Below the pieces are notes generated by a model that made no database searches, was not told the DNA's origin, and saw nothing but the letters and a program-made list of their open reading frames with translations. Positions 1 through 13,047 of a stretch of DNA of 64,000 nt are shown here, one piece after another. How positions within the stretch are numbered: position 1 is the stretch's first letter; each line of letters begins with the position of its first letter. This stretch comes from Diphasiastrum complanatum (Eukaryota; Streptophyta; Lycopodiopsida; Lycopodiales; Lycopodiaceae): positions 49,920,908 to 49,984,907 of the forward strand of contig CM055106.1 of assembly GCA_029204225.1 (NCBI GenBank), read 5' to 3'. Made by a program: the position numbers and the translations under genes.

Positions 1-9
1 GTCCCCCAG

Positions 10-1052
10 ATGGTTAAATTTGATCGTGTAAAAGCCAGAGGAATGTTATTACCATTGGGAATTTCATTTAAAAGGTGGGAGATTGCTTTAATGGATTTTG
101 TAGTTGGTCTTCTTAGGACAATGAAAGGTAATGATGCTATTTGGGTGATAGTTGATCACCTTATAATTACCAAGTTAACTACCTTTATTCTTATGAAGAC
201 GCTTGTAAAAGCTTCTAATTTACCTTAGATCTATAAAAACTTTGTGGAACATTTGTTCAAGCTTGATGATTTGCCTTTAGATATTGTTAGTAATCGTAAT
301 TCAAGATTCACTAAATATTTCTGGTCAATCGTATTCTATAAACTTGAGACTTCCCTTAGTTTTAGTTTTTCAAATCATTGATGGTCAGATGAAGATGACG
401 GATATATTGAGAGCATATGTCTCACATAAACAATCTCAGTGGAGAATGTACCTTCCATTGATTGAGTTTGCTTATAACAATAATAAGCATTCATCGACTG
501 GACGTAGTCCATTTACACTTATGTATGGATTCCAACCATATTCACCTATTAGTGTTGAATTAGAATACATTCAAATTAAAAAAGCAACCGAATTTCTGTG
601 GACTGTGCACAAAATATTGCAGCTAGCACATAAAAATGTTATGAGTGCTCAAGAACAAGCCACACATTATGCTAGATAGGAACAAACTCCTCATAAATTC
701 CTAGAAATTCTAATGTTTTATATACTGGCAAAACTTGTATACTATTGGACCATATAAAATTCTTGAAAAAATTGGGTCTATACCTTACCAGTTGGATCTT
801 TCTGAGGGTGTTAGAGTACATGCCATATTTCATATAAGTCGATTAAAGCTCAGCTTACACAAAGGAGATAGTTTAGCATTGGAAGGTAATCTCCTTGAAT
901 ATATCTCGCAAAGGACTCCCTTAGAACCTGAAAAGATTTTGAATATCCGTCAAAAGCAATTGAGAAGTTGCTTGGTAACAAAACTCTTGGTTCATTGGAA
1001 AGGACATTCTAGTGATTATAATTCTTGGGAGCAAGTTGGTCTGTTGAAGTAG
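10..1052 (+). pseudogene. Ty3/Gypsy chromovirus pol 3' end: integrase core and chromodomain (broken)
   Basis: Three open pieces in more than one frame together read as the end of a Gypsy polyprotein. The first holds the integrase start MDFVVGLL and the second catalytic Asp region WVIVDHL. The second holds the integrase C-terminal landmarks WRMYLPLIEFAYNN and GRSPFTLMYGFQPYSP. The third ends in a chromodomain with VHWKGHSSDYNSWE, the signature of plant chromoviruses. A stop follows residue 72, and the stretch around the third catalytic acidic residue is only readable across a frame change, so no functional integrase can be made. The window edge cuts the 5' side, so RT, RNase H and gag would lie outside. 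Confidence 0.85.
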
Positions 1053-1097
1053 ATTGTTTTCATTCTAAGGTCAAAATTGAAGTAAATGGGAGAATAA

Positions 1098-1620
1098 TGT
1101 TATGGTGTTATTGTGCATAGTGGTTTTAAGCCTAGCCTATACCATCGGACAACCTTAACCCAAAATAGGTCTTATGCTTCTATTTTGTTTAGGAGTTGCC
1201 TCTTGTTGTGGATGTCATTGTTTATTTTGGGTATTGTAGTTGTATGTAGAGAGGCAATTCTTGAAGGAATTCTACATTTTGCTTAGATGTTTTATGGTTG
1301 AAATCTAATGTACTTATTTTTGAGAGAATACCATCATCATGCACATGCTATAAATTGATGGAGACCCTTGCCACTATCCTATTGGTGGTGAAAGTCATAC
1401 TCTTTGTTGTAGCAATTGCATATAAATTTTTGATTTCAAAGCTACACAAATCTTAGAATGATACTAAGAGTGATAAAGTAGCAATCAAGCCTTATAAATG
1501 TGAGAGCTTCTACACTTTGTGAGACTGCAAATAAGTTTTGAAGAAGTTTCTTGTTGATCGATCGGTCCTAAAGGAGTGCTTGCAACCATGAGGAGGAAGT
1601 TATCACACCACCTACTATTT
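1098..1620 (+). repeat. Probable 3' LTR remnant of the chromovirus
   Basis: After the chromodomain stop there is a purine-rich stretch (AAATGGGAGAATAA) followed by TGTTATGG. This is the arrangement expected for a polypurine tract and the TG start of a 3' LTR. Only one copy is present in the window, so the far end cannot be set. This is inference from position and the PPT-TG pattern. Confidence 0.35.
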
Positions 1621-2770
1621 TTTTTTTTGTCAGATTGAATGAAGACAATGGGCTGCTGCACCTTGGTCTGATTGAAATTTGATGTTGAAAGTAGTGAAGA
1701 GGGAGACTACCACAATTACTTCACTCTTTAAATTTTGGCATTGAAATTTATCTAATGATCTTCCCCTATTGTGGTTGCTACATGTCAAGGAGCCTTGCAT
1801 TTCTAGGTCCAAAATCTTCAAATTAGCATTCATAAAGGGCGAGCAATCTTGAATGGGGCCAGTTTAAAAGTTGATGTTGAGACATATGTCAAAGGGCATA
1901 AAGTTGAAAGTGATGGAAAGAAAGTTGTCCATATGTAGAATGATGCAGAGTATAACATAAGTAGTTTGCTAAGCCCCAGTTATTATTGAGTTTGGATGAG
2001 CATATAGAAGGATTTTTAACCTTTAATTTATGATTAAGTAAGGTAAAGAGAGGGTTTGACAACATTGTTATCAATGTAAGTTGTGAAATATTTGATGCCT
2101 TGATTATGTGGCAACTTTGGGTTTGTGGCTTATTGCACTGAAAAGTTTGTGCTGGTTTTAGAAGGTTTTCTAGGACACCTTTTAACAAATATTTCAAGCA
2201 CTTATATGGGATGTGTGAGATAAATGAATGTTATTGGGGTGTTTTGTCTACCATAGAGTGGTATTAAATCGATAAAAGTCCTTGCATAGGATTAGGATGA
2301 TGTGGCACGTGTACTGAAGCTAGTATGAGATTTTTTGAATGCCTAGGAATCTTAACCTACTTGTTCAATGGTATTTTTTTGACAACCTACAAAGTTTGAT
2401 CAATGATGCGTTGAGATTTTCCAGGCTTTTCAAATGGCTGAGAGCTTTCTTAGCGTTGACACGACCGGCACGAAAGTTGGTGCATGAATGATTTCGTTGA
2501 GCAGTTCACTTAAAGAAATGCAACTAAAACTAGTATTGCTTCCACTATGACAAAAGTTTTAAGAAGCTGATTTGTCTTTTGACAAATATCTGCAATACAA
2601 TAACATATCCTTGCTGCAAAAAATAATGGCCTTATTGTTAAATTTTCACAAGTTTATGAATTTGAGGGTTGTCGAGATTTTGCGAGAAAATAGGTCTTTT
2701 ATCACCTGAGAAAAGTTGACAGAAAAAGAGTTCCAGATCTTTATAGTCACCTATTTTAGTTTCAGGTCCC
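1621..2770. other. Non-coding spacer
   Basis: AT-rich sequence opening with a T run. I see no conserved domain, splice-linked exon or repeat pair. The short open frames here carry no recognisable motif. Confidence 0.5.
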
Positions 2771-3274
2771 TGCAAATTTGAAATTTCATCAATTTGACTA
2801 TAGACATTTGCTATTCATGCTAAGGAACACTTCAGTTGGTGAGTGTAAGGTTGAAGTTACTCAAAAAAAGACAGAGACAAGGATGCTGAAAACCTTGTAT
2901 GCCTGGGTATGGCCATGGCCGAATTCACTGCTTTTCACAATATCCTATGAAAGAAATGGAGAACGTCATTACTCATAAAAGCTAGCATACATTAAAGATT
3001 TTCATGTTTCATAAAATATGTTACATGGGAAAAAGTGAATGGAAGAGCTGTAAGTGCCTCTTTGATCACAGCAAGTGAACATCTTTGCAACTGATCTGGT
3101 TGGAAGCAGTAAAAACATTGATAGAAAATGGTTCCAAGTGTCTCCTGAGTTGTCTTCTTAGTGCTCAAAGATGTCTCTCTCATTTGCTATGAGAAAGTAC
3201 ATTTGGCCTTGAAGGAAGTCATTTAGTGGCTACCTTCTTAGGCGCTTCCTTCTGAGGGGGCTCTGTTTGTGCCT

Positions 3275-6200
3275 TCAAGTTTTCACTTCTAGATTCAGGA
3301 TGTCAAAAATAGCATCATCAATAAGTATCTCAAATAAGATATGCTCAATCTCCGAACCTATTTCCAGCAGCTCCGACTTCATGCTCATCCACTTGCAAAA
3401 GCCAGAGTTAAAGTCATTTTCTACAATGCCATTTATGTTTGCTGCAGCCTTTCCACGCCAGCTGCAAATGATCTGGTGAATATCATTCAAAAACTTTATC
3501 CTAGAAGGTGTGCCCTTATGCGGGCCAAAGGTTGAAGAATTGCCAAACATATAGCAGCTTTGTCTTAAATCCAGAGTTTCCAATGCTTCTGTAACACAGT
3601 CTAGTAGAATTTGGCTATCCGTCAACTCCTCCAACATTCTACGGCCATTTGAAAAGGCATATTCGTCACTTGTCGCCTTGGCCTCTAAAACCTCACGTGC
3701 TCTAAACATGTTTTCCTGGTATTTTGCTTCCTTGAGCAGATCAGGATTTGATACATGATATTGTAAATAAGTTTTCTCTGGAGAACAGTCAGACAGTTGA
3801 GCGTCTTGCAACCACCTACTATCTCCAGACCAAGGGTTGTCAGCCTCCTCAATTATTGAGCCATGAAGCAAAGCCTCCACAGCTTTTTCAAGAACATAGT
3901 AGTCCTCCCAGCTGCTAGAAGTATCGTTGGACCTCCCAATTGATGTTTCTGCTGTTGCTATTTTCAAAATACGTTGACACCTACTGAAGTGATGACTGTC
4001 GATGAGTTGGTTCTTTGAGTCTGAACAACAGAGAATAATTTACGCGTTCAGCAAGATAACATTTTTTAGGACAACTGGCACTTGGAACATGTTATGCTAT
4101 GATTGTAGCTCATCGTTTAGCCTTCTAGACATGCGATTCCAAATCCGCAATACAACTCCAAATGACACCCTAAATTTGTCATGTGATGAGACATAATAAG
4201 CCTTATAAGCATCACCTGAGAATCTTTCAGCTGTTTCTGGACTCAGGATTTCATCGATAAAAGGTGAATCCAAGACACAGACTGGACTGGGCTGGCAATT
4301 GTCCTCCACAAGTTTACATCCAGATAATGATTTTGAACCTTCCACCTCATTGCACAATGTCCTGCCTTGAAAGAATGTTCTTTTCTGCAAATCAGGGTTC
4401 AGAGCTTCTTGGTATTCAATTTCTTCTTGATCCGAGTGGTGACCAACCTGCACATTTCCACAGTTTAACAAGTTTAGAAGCTAGAAGCAAATGCAAACTT
4501 ACATGACATATAACTAATTAAAAATGTCAAAACTTAGCGGCAATAACTACCCCAACTTTCTGAATGTGAAATATTTAGCTGATATAATACAATTTGAATA
4601 GAGAGGCTTACCTGAGGTTTTATTTCCCATTTGCTCGCAAAGCTTGCCAGATTACAAGTCAACGTAGACTCCAGAGATTTCAGATCCAAATGGCAGTTGT
4701 GATCACAGGGTGCAGACATGCCCTCTCTGTGTAGCACTGATAAGAACTCTTCCTCTTGACTAGTGCTAAGAATGTCCCTTAATGTGTTTACTCTATTCAC
4801 TGCAGAGAAACAGCAATCTGTGTTTGATGGAACGTCAGGATCAATATTTGGATCACGGTTCTGCTCCCTTGTGATGTTATTTCCTATTGAACTTTCTTGT
4901 TGAATGAAAAGAAAACTCCCTTCGTTGTTGTCTGAAGGATAAACCTTGTTCTTCTGAGGGCGGTCCTCCCTAACCCCCGGGGTTGCATGATTTTTTTCAC
5001 ATGCTTTACTTGGACAGAGAACTTTTTCAAGCTTTGTAGTCGTGCCTTTGTCACTTGTTTGATGCTGAACAAATTCTAGACCAAAGCACAAAAATCTTGA
5101 GGGCATGAGACCTTCCTTCAAGCTATGAGTTCTAAACACAAAAGTTTTGGCAGCAGAAACAGGGAATGTTCTCTCCCTCAAGCTTCCAGCACGCTGTAAC
5201 AGATTTTCACATTCTGAAACAATGTTTACATTGATGTGCTGATTTTGCAATTCCTGTCTGCCTTGTGAAGGATCTTGCTCTAACTGAAACACGTGACAAC
5301 TATCATTGTTCCAATCTAACTCATCTGACTTCAATAACTCTGTAGCCAACGAATTTCCGACTACATGTGCAGCTTTTCTCTTATTAGAACCATTTGATTC
5401 AGCAGATTGATTTACCCCGTCTTCCCTACCATTGCAGTCCAGTCCGTTGGAGTAATGAAGGTAGGGCATATGTACTTCAAAAGCCACGGTGGTACTATAT
5501 ATGTATTTGTGTGACATAGCAATCGGTGAGACAAATCGAACTGCATCAAAGATTTCTCTTTGAGTATCCTGCATAAGGACATGGGCTTCAGGAAATTTGG
5601 ATGACAATTGCTGCATCAGTGGTTTTTGCAATGCTTCTCCTGTTAGGACAGGTTTCCGCTGTTTCTTCTGTATAAGATCCAGAGGCTTCTTCAAGAACTC
5701 TGAAATTTTTTTGGTCAACGATGGTGTTCTTTCCTCTTTTATTTGTAAGAGCTCCCGAAGAAGAAGGGGCTCTTGTTTGAGATGCAACAGCTCATGAAGT
5801 GGACGTTGCCTCTCGACTACCAGAACACTCTTTGTCTTGGTTTGGGGGGGTTCTCCTGACTTAGCCCTTGCACAAAACTTTTCTGCGGCAGTATATTCAA
5901 CTCCATTAAAGCTCTTTTCAGCAACCGATAAGCTCGTTCCACGTTGGTCATCATTGATCTTGAGTTATAAAAGAATCAAAGAGTGATCTGTTAGTGTATA
6001 AATTTGCTGCAAGAATAAATGTACATCGTGCTGGAGTTTTATGCAATTGCTCCAAAGAGTACAAATGCTCTCAAAGACCAGTAAATCAACTAGTCTTCAA
6101 AAATAAACTCTAGAACATTCACTCATTTCGGTGATATTTAATGCAGCTTGTATGGCAAGAACCCTACTATTTGCTGTGTTGCTTACATGAGAGCTTACAT

Positions 6201-6647
6201 GCGTAAGTAGATTATTCTATGAGAAGCTCGTTTATGTGTTGCAAGTAATTTGAAAATTGTTCCAACTAATCTAAGAATTGTACGTGTCTTCGTGACAGTA
6301 TATTTGCGTTCACAGTTTAAAGCAGGCTCAAAGCCAAGTAAAGATGTGCAGAGAAATATCGAGTTCAAAAAATTGGGACTCACTGAAGGCTCCATTGGTG
6401 GTAAATTTTGATCTCCATTCTCCTTCTCTTGCATCTGTGGCAAATCTGAATCTGCGGAAACCAGAAATTTATATTGCATGTCAGACATTTCTCGATTGAT
6501 TAAGTTCGTTGTTGACATGATTATATACTTGCAGCTTCTAGCGATTCGAGTTTCTGATCAAACTGTGGTTTCATCTGCTCCATTTGCAATTGTTGTCTTT
6601 TATTCATTTTTTTCAAGTCATCCAGCATCAAATCAGCTGTAGAATTT
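3275..6647 (-). CDS. DUF4378 / TRM-like (TON1-recruiting-motif type) protein, multi-exon, 5' end incomplete
   Basis: Minus-strand exons join in phase. 6647-6529 (NSTADLMLDDLKK, Gln/Met/Lys-rich, coil-like). 6451-6384 (ends PPMEPS). 5958-4612 (449 codons, low complexity, Lys/Glu/Ser-rich, containing ELLQIKEERTPS). 4447 to about 4100, which holds QPSPVCVLDSPF, close to the conserved PSPVSVLD box of TRM/LONGIFOLIA proteins. A last exon from about 3980 to the stop at 3275. The last exon carries the DUF4378 region: AREVLEA, then WMSMKSELLEIGSEIE and ILIDDAIFDIL near the C-terminus. Clean GT donors and AG acceptors are seen at 6529, 6451, 6384, 5958, 4612 and 4447. The donor of the fourth exon is not settled. 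Family members recruit TON1/PP2A complexes to cortical microtubules and affect cell shape. That role is inferred from the family, and the start codon was not found. Confidence 0.8.
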
Positions 6648-6687
6648 CTGAAAACATTGAGACTGTTCCCTTCTTAAGATCTTATAC

Positions 6688-6739
6688 CTCATTCGAGAGT
6701 CCGATATGTTGGAGATCCTCTACCTTGGTTCCTCGGTGG
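6688..6739 (-). other. Possible further 5' exon of the DUF4378 gene
   Basis: A good donor (GAATGAG|GTATAAG) lies at 6688, with acceptor-like AG sites at 6720 or 6740. Read with the 6720 acceptor, the 32-nt piece is open (RISNISDSRMR) and joins the next exon at 6647 in phase. With the 6740 acceptor the same frame meets a TAG. This is a splice-site argument only, with no domain evidence. Confidence 0.3.
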
Positions 6740-7814
6740 CTAGAGAAAGAGGCTAATTAACTAACAAGTCAATCCGGCGATCAGCATATAATGTGATTTA
6801 CATTTGAGCATTGTTTACACAATAAATAAGAGCAGTTTCCTACACCACCTTAACTCAAATCAAAGGCAAGTTGAATGCTATATCGTTGGCATCCTGAGTA
6901 TTTTAATATAAACTTTCCGAAATATTATCAACTAATTACATTCAAGACATCTGCATAAGACTCTTGAGCACCTTCAGAATCATGCTTGGTTGAAACTAGG
7001 CGCCTCCAACTGGACTTGTGAGTTTGATCCAAAAAAACACGTAGGGTCTTCATGTTCCCTCCTTTTTTTCGAATATATTAAGGATGCTTGTCAGTATTGC
7101 AAGGAGTGTGGAGCATTTTTCCGTGTGTCTCGCACATCACGGGCTCTTATAACAAAGCAGTCTGCTGACACGTTGTTCTTATGTGTGCATTGAGGTCCCT
7201 TTTATGGACGACAATCTATATTACTTGCGTGGCTGAGTCAAAGCATTTGCCAAGAGCTAAAATTGGGAGAGCTCTAGAAGCGAGTTTAGGAACGATTGTT
7301 AAAATGATAATTTGATCTAACTGATCGTTCTAGACTCTATGGCGCTGGTAATTGTGTACATCAAAGGATATAAACAACTACAGGTAACTTTCCTTTTTCA
7401 GCATCGTCGAGTAGACATTTCGTCGCAAAATGTTTCTGGAAGAAGGTTAACTAGAGAACAAAATGCGTCGCTCAATTTTAGGCACCAGCACTGTAGTTGT
7501 GCGCAATCTTGCTGCAACGCTTCAGGAAACAAAGAAAGGCTCCCAGATACAATGAGTCTAGGCTCTAGCTGGGAAGATCACGCATCAAAGTATTTTGCAG
7601 GAATAAGATATGAATGGTGAAGAAATACGAGAAGGCAATGCTCTATGACGACAAAAGCATTATATGCTTACTTGTCTAACTAAATCTATCAAGCCTGCTG
7701 ATTAAAAGAAGAATGTGAGTAGCACGGACGAGAGGTTGTTTAGCTTTGTAGATACTACTACCACCAGCATCCTTTATAGATACATGTGAAATCGCTGAAA
7801 AAGCTGAAGACAGG
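6740..7814. other. Upstream region of the DUF4378 gene, no recognised feature
   Basis: No exon that joins the downstream frame and no known domain was identified. The first coding exon(s), 5' UTR or promoter of the minus-strand gene could lie here or in the repeats to the right. Confidence 0.4.
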
Positions 7815-8275
7815 CCGCAGATGAAGGATCCGAAATTGCCTAATCCAGTGTCCGGTCCGGATTCTAAAAACATAAAGCTAAACCGTAAAGGCCTAGTAGG
7901 TTCGGGAAAATATACTTCAAAAGGGGAACAAAATTGGCTGATACGCAGATTCGTGTACAAAATCCAGTTAACTCTCAGAAAATATTCCAAGAATTTTAAC
8001 ATGCAAGATAAAAAAGTTTAACACAATACAACACACAAGGTAGATTCGTAATTGACAGATCCAGAGTCCGGATTCTAGAAAAATAAACCATACCGTCAAT
8101 GCCTACCGTTATATATATAATTCCTAACAGGGGAACAAAACTGGCTGATATGCAGATGAGTGTCCAGAATCCAAATAGCTCTCAGAAAACCTTTTCAAAA
8201 GCCTAACAAATATACAAGATAAAAGAAAGAGTAGCACACTACACTACACAGAAGGCAGATCCGTAATTGCAACCT
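7815..8275. repeat. Diverged tandem repeat, about 210-220 bp unit, two copies plus a third start
   Basis: Copy 1 (about 7815-8039) and copy 2 (about 8040-8251) share in the same order GTCCGGATTCTA, an AAAATAAAG/C-like run, GGGGAACAAAA, TGGCTGATA, AACTCTCAGAAAA / AGCTCTCAGAAAA, and a CAAGATAAAA end. A third start (GGCAGATCCGTAATTG) follows at about 8255. The array sits upstream of the minus-strand DUF4378 gene, where a 5' UTR exon or promoter would be. Confidence 0.7.
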
Positions 8276-9134
8276 CCAGGGTCCTTGTTTGCAGCCTCCG
8301 ATGCAAAGCAGGCCACTGAAGAAAAATAAAGTTCCTGCTTCCAATTTCCAACTCAGACGTGATCCATGCCCATGGCCATGGCAAACAAGAACTAGAATCG
8401 AAATCAGAAAAAGAACAGATATAGAGTACGCCTGTGGCAGATGACGGGATTGAGCGTGCCTGTCACGGACCTCAAGATTCATGTCTTGTATAATAATAAC
8501 AATAACATCAATGTTACTACGCTTTTTGCAGCTTGTGACAAGCCTAAAGGTCGCTGCTGGCCGATTTGAACATTTGAGTTTGAACGTTTGAACTAGTGTA
8601 TAGTGGAAAGTGGCGGGCATGCGTGCCACGCAGCAGCAGCAGCAGCATCAGGAAACATGACGACACTGTTCCACATAAACGCCATACCTATTAGGCTATA
8701 AGCTGATGAATGAATCGTATGATAAAGCTATGATTCTTATTAGATGCCTTCGAGTCCCGTCCCATCTGATCGGCCTCAGGTAATATTTACTATTCATTCC
8801 TTTTATTAGAATTATAACAAATATAAGTTGTATAAGTAACTCACTATACATGCATGGTTATTGGCTAGGCCCCTAGGGAGTTGGTTACTACTTACTACTA
8901 GGGAGGGAGGCGGGAGGCGAGCCGCGAGACTGAGAGGAGGAGGAATTCCATGACAAGATACGACCGTGGCCTGGACAGTGAGCTGCGAGCAGAAGATAAA
9001 GAAGACGAGGACATACATAGAATGTGCGGCAGCGCTTGCTTGCTATGCATCATGTGTGCATGTGCGCAAATTCAAAATTCTTAAAAAAGAAGGTGAAGCC
9101 ATTCCTTTTGTTTTTGCGTTGTAAAGAGCATATT
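8276..9134. other. Non-coding, locally GC-richer spacer with a (CAG)n run
   Basis: A short CAG trinucleotide run lies at about 8631-8647, and there is purine-rich GGGAGGAGGC-like sequence near 8900-8945. No domain-bearing frame was seen. Confidence 0.4.
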
Positions 9135-9262
9135 ATTATTAGTTAGTTATTTTATTAATACCCAAAATTTAAATTTCTGTCGTAGACGAGGACGCTGAAC
9201 CCCGCCCGCGGCGGCCGGCCCACCCCGCCGACTCGGTGGGCTAACCACTTGGCCCACCATAC
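9135..9262 (-). mobile_element. Candidate tRNA-derived SINE head
   Basis: On the minus strand GGCCAAGTGGTTAGCCC resembles an RNA polymerase III A box. About 40 bp later GGGTTCAGCGTCC resembles a B box. After that the sequence turns to AT-rich text with TTAATAAAATAAC. This layout is typical of a tRNA-related SINE 5' region. No target-site duplication was established, and the GC-rich centre could be an unrelated coincidence. Confidence 0.35.
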
Positions 9263-9401
9263 CTTTAATGCGTCCCCTCTTGGATGTTAGCCACGCGTTA
9301 GAAGCATCCATTTTGAACGCTTTTGAGAACACGTGGCATATTTTAGACACGATCGAGCGGTGGTTGTCTTAAAATAACAAACTGCCACTAAAATACGGCG
9401 T

Positions 9402-9520
9402 GCACACATGTGGTTAACTAATTACTGAGCAGGCTTTTTATATGCCCTGGCCTTCAAAGTTCGAAACCCAGTGTGCGAAACCCCCTCCAAGTTTCCTCCA
9501 ATTTTTTTAATTTTTTTCAA
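9402..9520 (+). mobile_element. Second candidate tRNA-like (SINE-type) fragment
   Basis: CATGTGGTTAACTAATTAC followed at normal tRNA spacing by AGTTCGAAACCCAG resembles an A-box/B-box pair, with the B box close to the tRNA T-loop consensus. A T-rich tail follows (AATTTTTTTAATTTTTTTC). The orientation is opposite to the neighbouring candidate. Confidence 0.3.
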
Positions 9521-10047
9521 GTTATTGGTTTTTAAAATCTTTTGCCTTCAAAATCCTTTAACGACAAAACATTAAATATCCTCATTAAAAACCTATGTAA
9601 CCCAACTTTTATAAGGATCAGTACCTAGTTTATTAAAAAATAATAATTCTCCATCTGAAAATGACAAACTTAAAATTTCATGCATGTAAAAAAAGTTGTT
9701 GATTTTTTGGAAGTCAACTTCCTGTGAATTTTTTATGAAATCGGTTTTTGATGAAAGATGCCGGTTCCATTCATGAACAGTGCTTCAAACCTCACTAGTA
9801 ACTAGTAACTACCTGTGATGGATACTTTGTGATTATTTTGCCTGGTTTTTCAACATCTTAAAAAGCAAATATGTATCTCTCTTTTTCAAAATCCTTGTGT
9901 TGTACAAGGTTTCCATCCTATGCGTCAGGCGTCAGACGTACGACTGCCACGTGGCAATTCCACAATGTTTGAACAAAGTCACACTGCTTATTATGCTTCA
10001 TAAGTTCATAATGTACATGTAGAAAAAGTCAAAGTATCCATTACACA
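9521..10047. other. Non-coding spacer
   Basis: AT-rich, with no open frame carrying a motif and no repeat pair seen. Confidence 0.4.
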
Positions 10048-10173
10048 ATGGAATGTGCCAGACAGAGGACATTCTGCCCAATAAGGATTTCCTGAATTTT
10101 TAGGCTCGGGCCTCGCTTAAAATTTTCTGGAAATCCTTACATGGCAGAATGTCCTCTACCCGGCACCTTCCAT
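10048..10173. repeat. Near-palindromic inverted repeat (foldback), 45-bp arms
   Basis: The left arm 10048-10092 (starting ATGGAATGTGCC) is matched, with about seven differences, by the reverse complement of 10129-10173. Shared blocks include AGAGGACATTCTGCC and AAGGATTTCC. The centre (AGGCTCGGGCCT region) is itself partly self-complementary, so almost the whole 126 nt could fold into one hairpin. Possible identities are a small MITE, a foldback element or a small-RNA precursor. No convincing target-site duplication was seen. Confidence 0.75.
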
Positions 10174-11589
<1,416 letters not shown>

Positions 11590-11931
11590 TTCACCTACCA
11601 GAGATCCACATGTGTAACTGCATGCATGTATGTTGCATGTACTGCATGCCAACTCATAAAACTGCCTAGACATGTGTATATCACTGAAACTACTTTGCAT
11701 GTTGCATGCACTGATTGCATGTGGCTTGCATGCATACAGTAAGACTTTGCATGCTATCTAAACACCTGCTTGTCATCATAATTGAACCTATCTAATTCAA
11801 ATCCGAACTACACTAGAAGGATATGTGCTCAATTCACACTCCTTTTATGTACAACATGAATTTTAGTGGAAATCACCATGGACATGGACCCAAACTCGAG
11901 ATAGGAAGATAATATTTTAATAATCTTCACA
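11590..11931 (-). repeat. Copia-A 3' LTR, truncated
   Basis: Matches 17045-17386 of the complete LTR over the same 342 bp, sharing GATCCACATGTGTAA, TGCATGCATG blocks and the terminal ATCTTCACA. On the minus strand it is preceded by an AAGGAG-type purine stretch, as expected for the PPT. The outer 385 bp are missing. Confidence 0.93.
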
Positions 11932-11942
11932 CTCCTTAAAAT

Positions 11943-12203
11943 TTATGTTCCTATCAACATAGACTTCAAAATTAGGCCAAGGTTAGACCTCATCTTCATA
12001 AACACATTTTTGAGTTGAGGTGGGGTGAGAAGATCTGCAAGACAATCTGAAGATGAAACATGCTCCAATGAGATCTCTCTCCCAATGGCTGTTTCTCTTA
12101 CAAAATGATGAGCCACTTCAATATGCTTGCTCCTTGCATGAAAGACTGGATTATTTGCAAGAGCTTGAGCTGAAATGTTATCATTCTTGATCTTCATTAG
12201 CAT
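11943..12203 (-). pseudogene. Copia-A RNase H C-terminal tail
   Basis: Reads NDNISAQALANNPVF, then HARSKHIEVAHHFVRE and SSSDCLADLLT, the standard end of a Copia polyprotein (the tail after the RNase H active site). It is displaced by a frame change from the preceding RT/RNase H segment, with a short overlap. The 3' LTR follows directly. Confidence 0.85.
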
Positions 12204-13047
12204 AACACTTTAGCTCCAAAAGTAGCCTTTTGATCCATAAAACCTCCTTTGTTGTGGTTGTAAGAGATTTGTATTCAGCTTCACAGGATGATAAGGAAAT
12301 AGTTGCCTGCTTCTTTGATAGCCAAGAAACCAAATTTCCTCCAAGAAATATTGTGTAAGCACTTGTGGATTTCCTATCCAACCTGTCCCCTACAAAATCT
12401 GAATCTGAAAAAGCAATCAAAGTCAGATCTTCTCCTTCATAGAATAGTCCATAATCCAAGGTAGAAGATATATACCTCAAGACTCTTTTAGCCAACTTCC
12501 AATGATATAACTTTGGATCCTGCATGTGTTGACTTAGCTTATGAACACAAAAGCTTAGATCAAGCCTAATCACTATTAACCAAATAAGTGAGCCAATAAG
12601 ACTCCTATAAAGAGTGATGTCCTCAAAGGATTTTTCATCATCTTTAATAGGAACTTTTACAGTGTGCTCCATAGGTGTATCTATGCCTTTACAGTTTTCC
12701 ATATGGAATTTTCTGAGCATGGAAAGTGCATATCTACTTTGGCTTATAAATGCATGACCTTTCCAAAAATCTATTTCAAGGCCTAGAATATAGTGAAGAA
12801 CTCCTAATTCCTGCATCTTAAACTCAGTACCAAGTGCAAGTTTAGTTTCTTCAGCTAACTTCTCATTGTTTCCACAAAGAATGATATCATCTACATAGAT
12901 GAGAAGAATAATTACAAAATTATCTACAAACTTATAATACAGAGAAGGGTCATATTCACTTAGACAAAATCCGAGTGATATGAGATAGAAATTGAACCTT
13001 GCATACCAAGACCTTGGTGTTTGTTTCAGTTCTTGAACAAAAGACAA
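12181..13047 (-). pseudogene. Copia-A reverse transcriptase C-half and RNase H
   Basis: Begins at LKQTPRSWYARFNFYL and carries the RT catalytic YVDDIIL box, then the connection with CKGIDTPME, then RNase H with SDSDFVGDRLDRKSTSA and SLSSCEAEYKSL. Catalytic Asp and Glu residues are present. The segment is out of frame with the upstream RT piece because a few codons around the usual KKSLYG block are lost at about 13030-13045. Confidence 0.92.
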
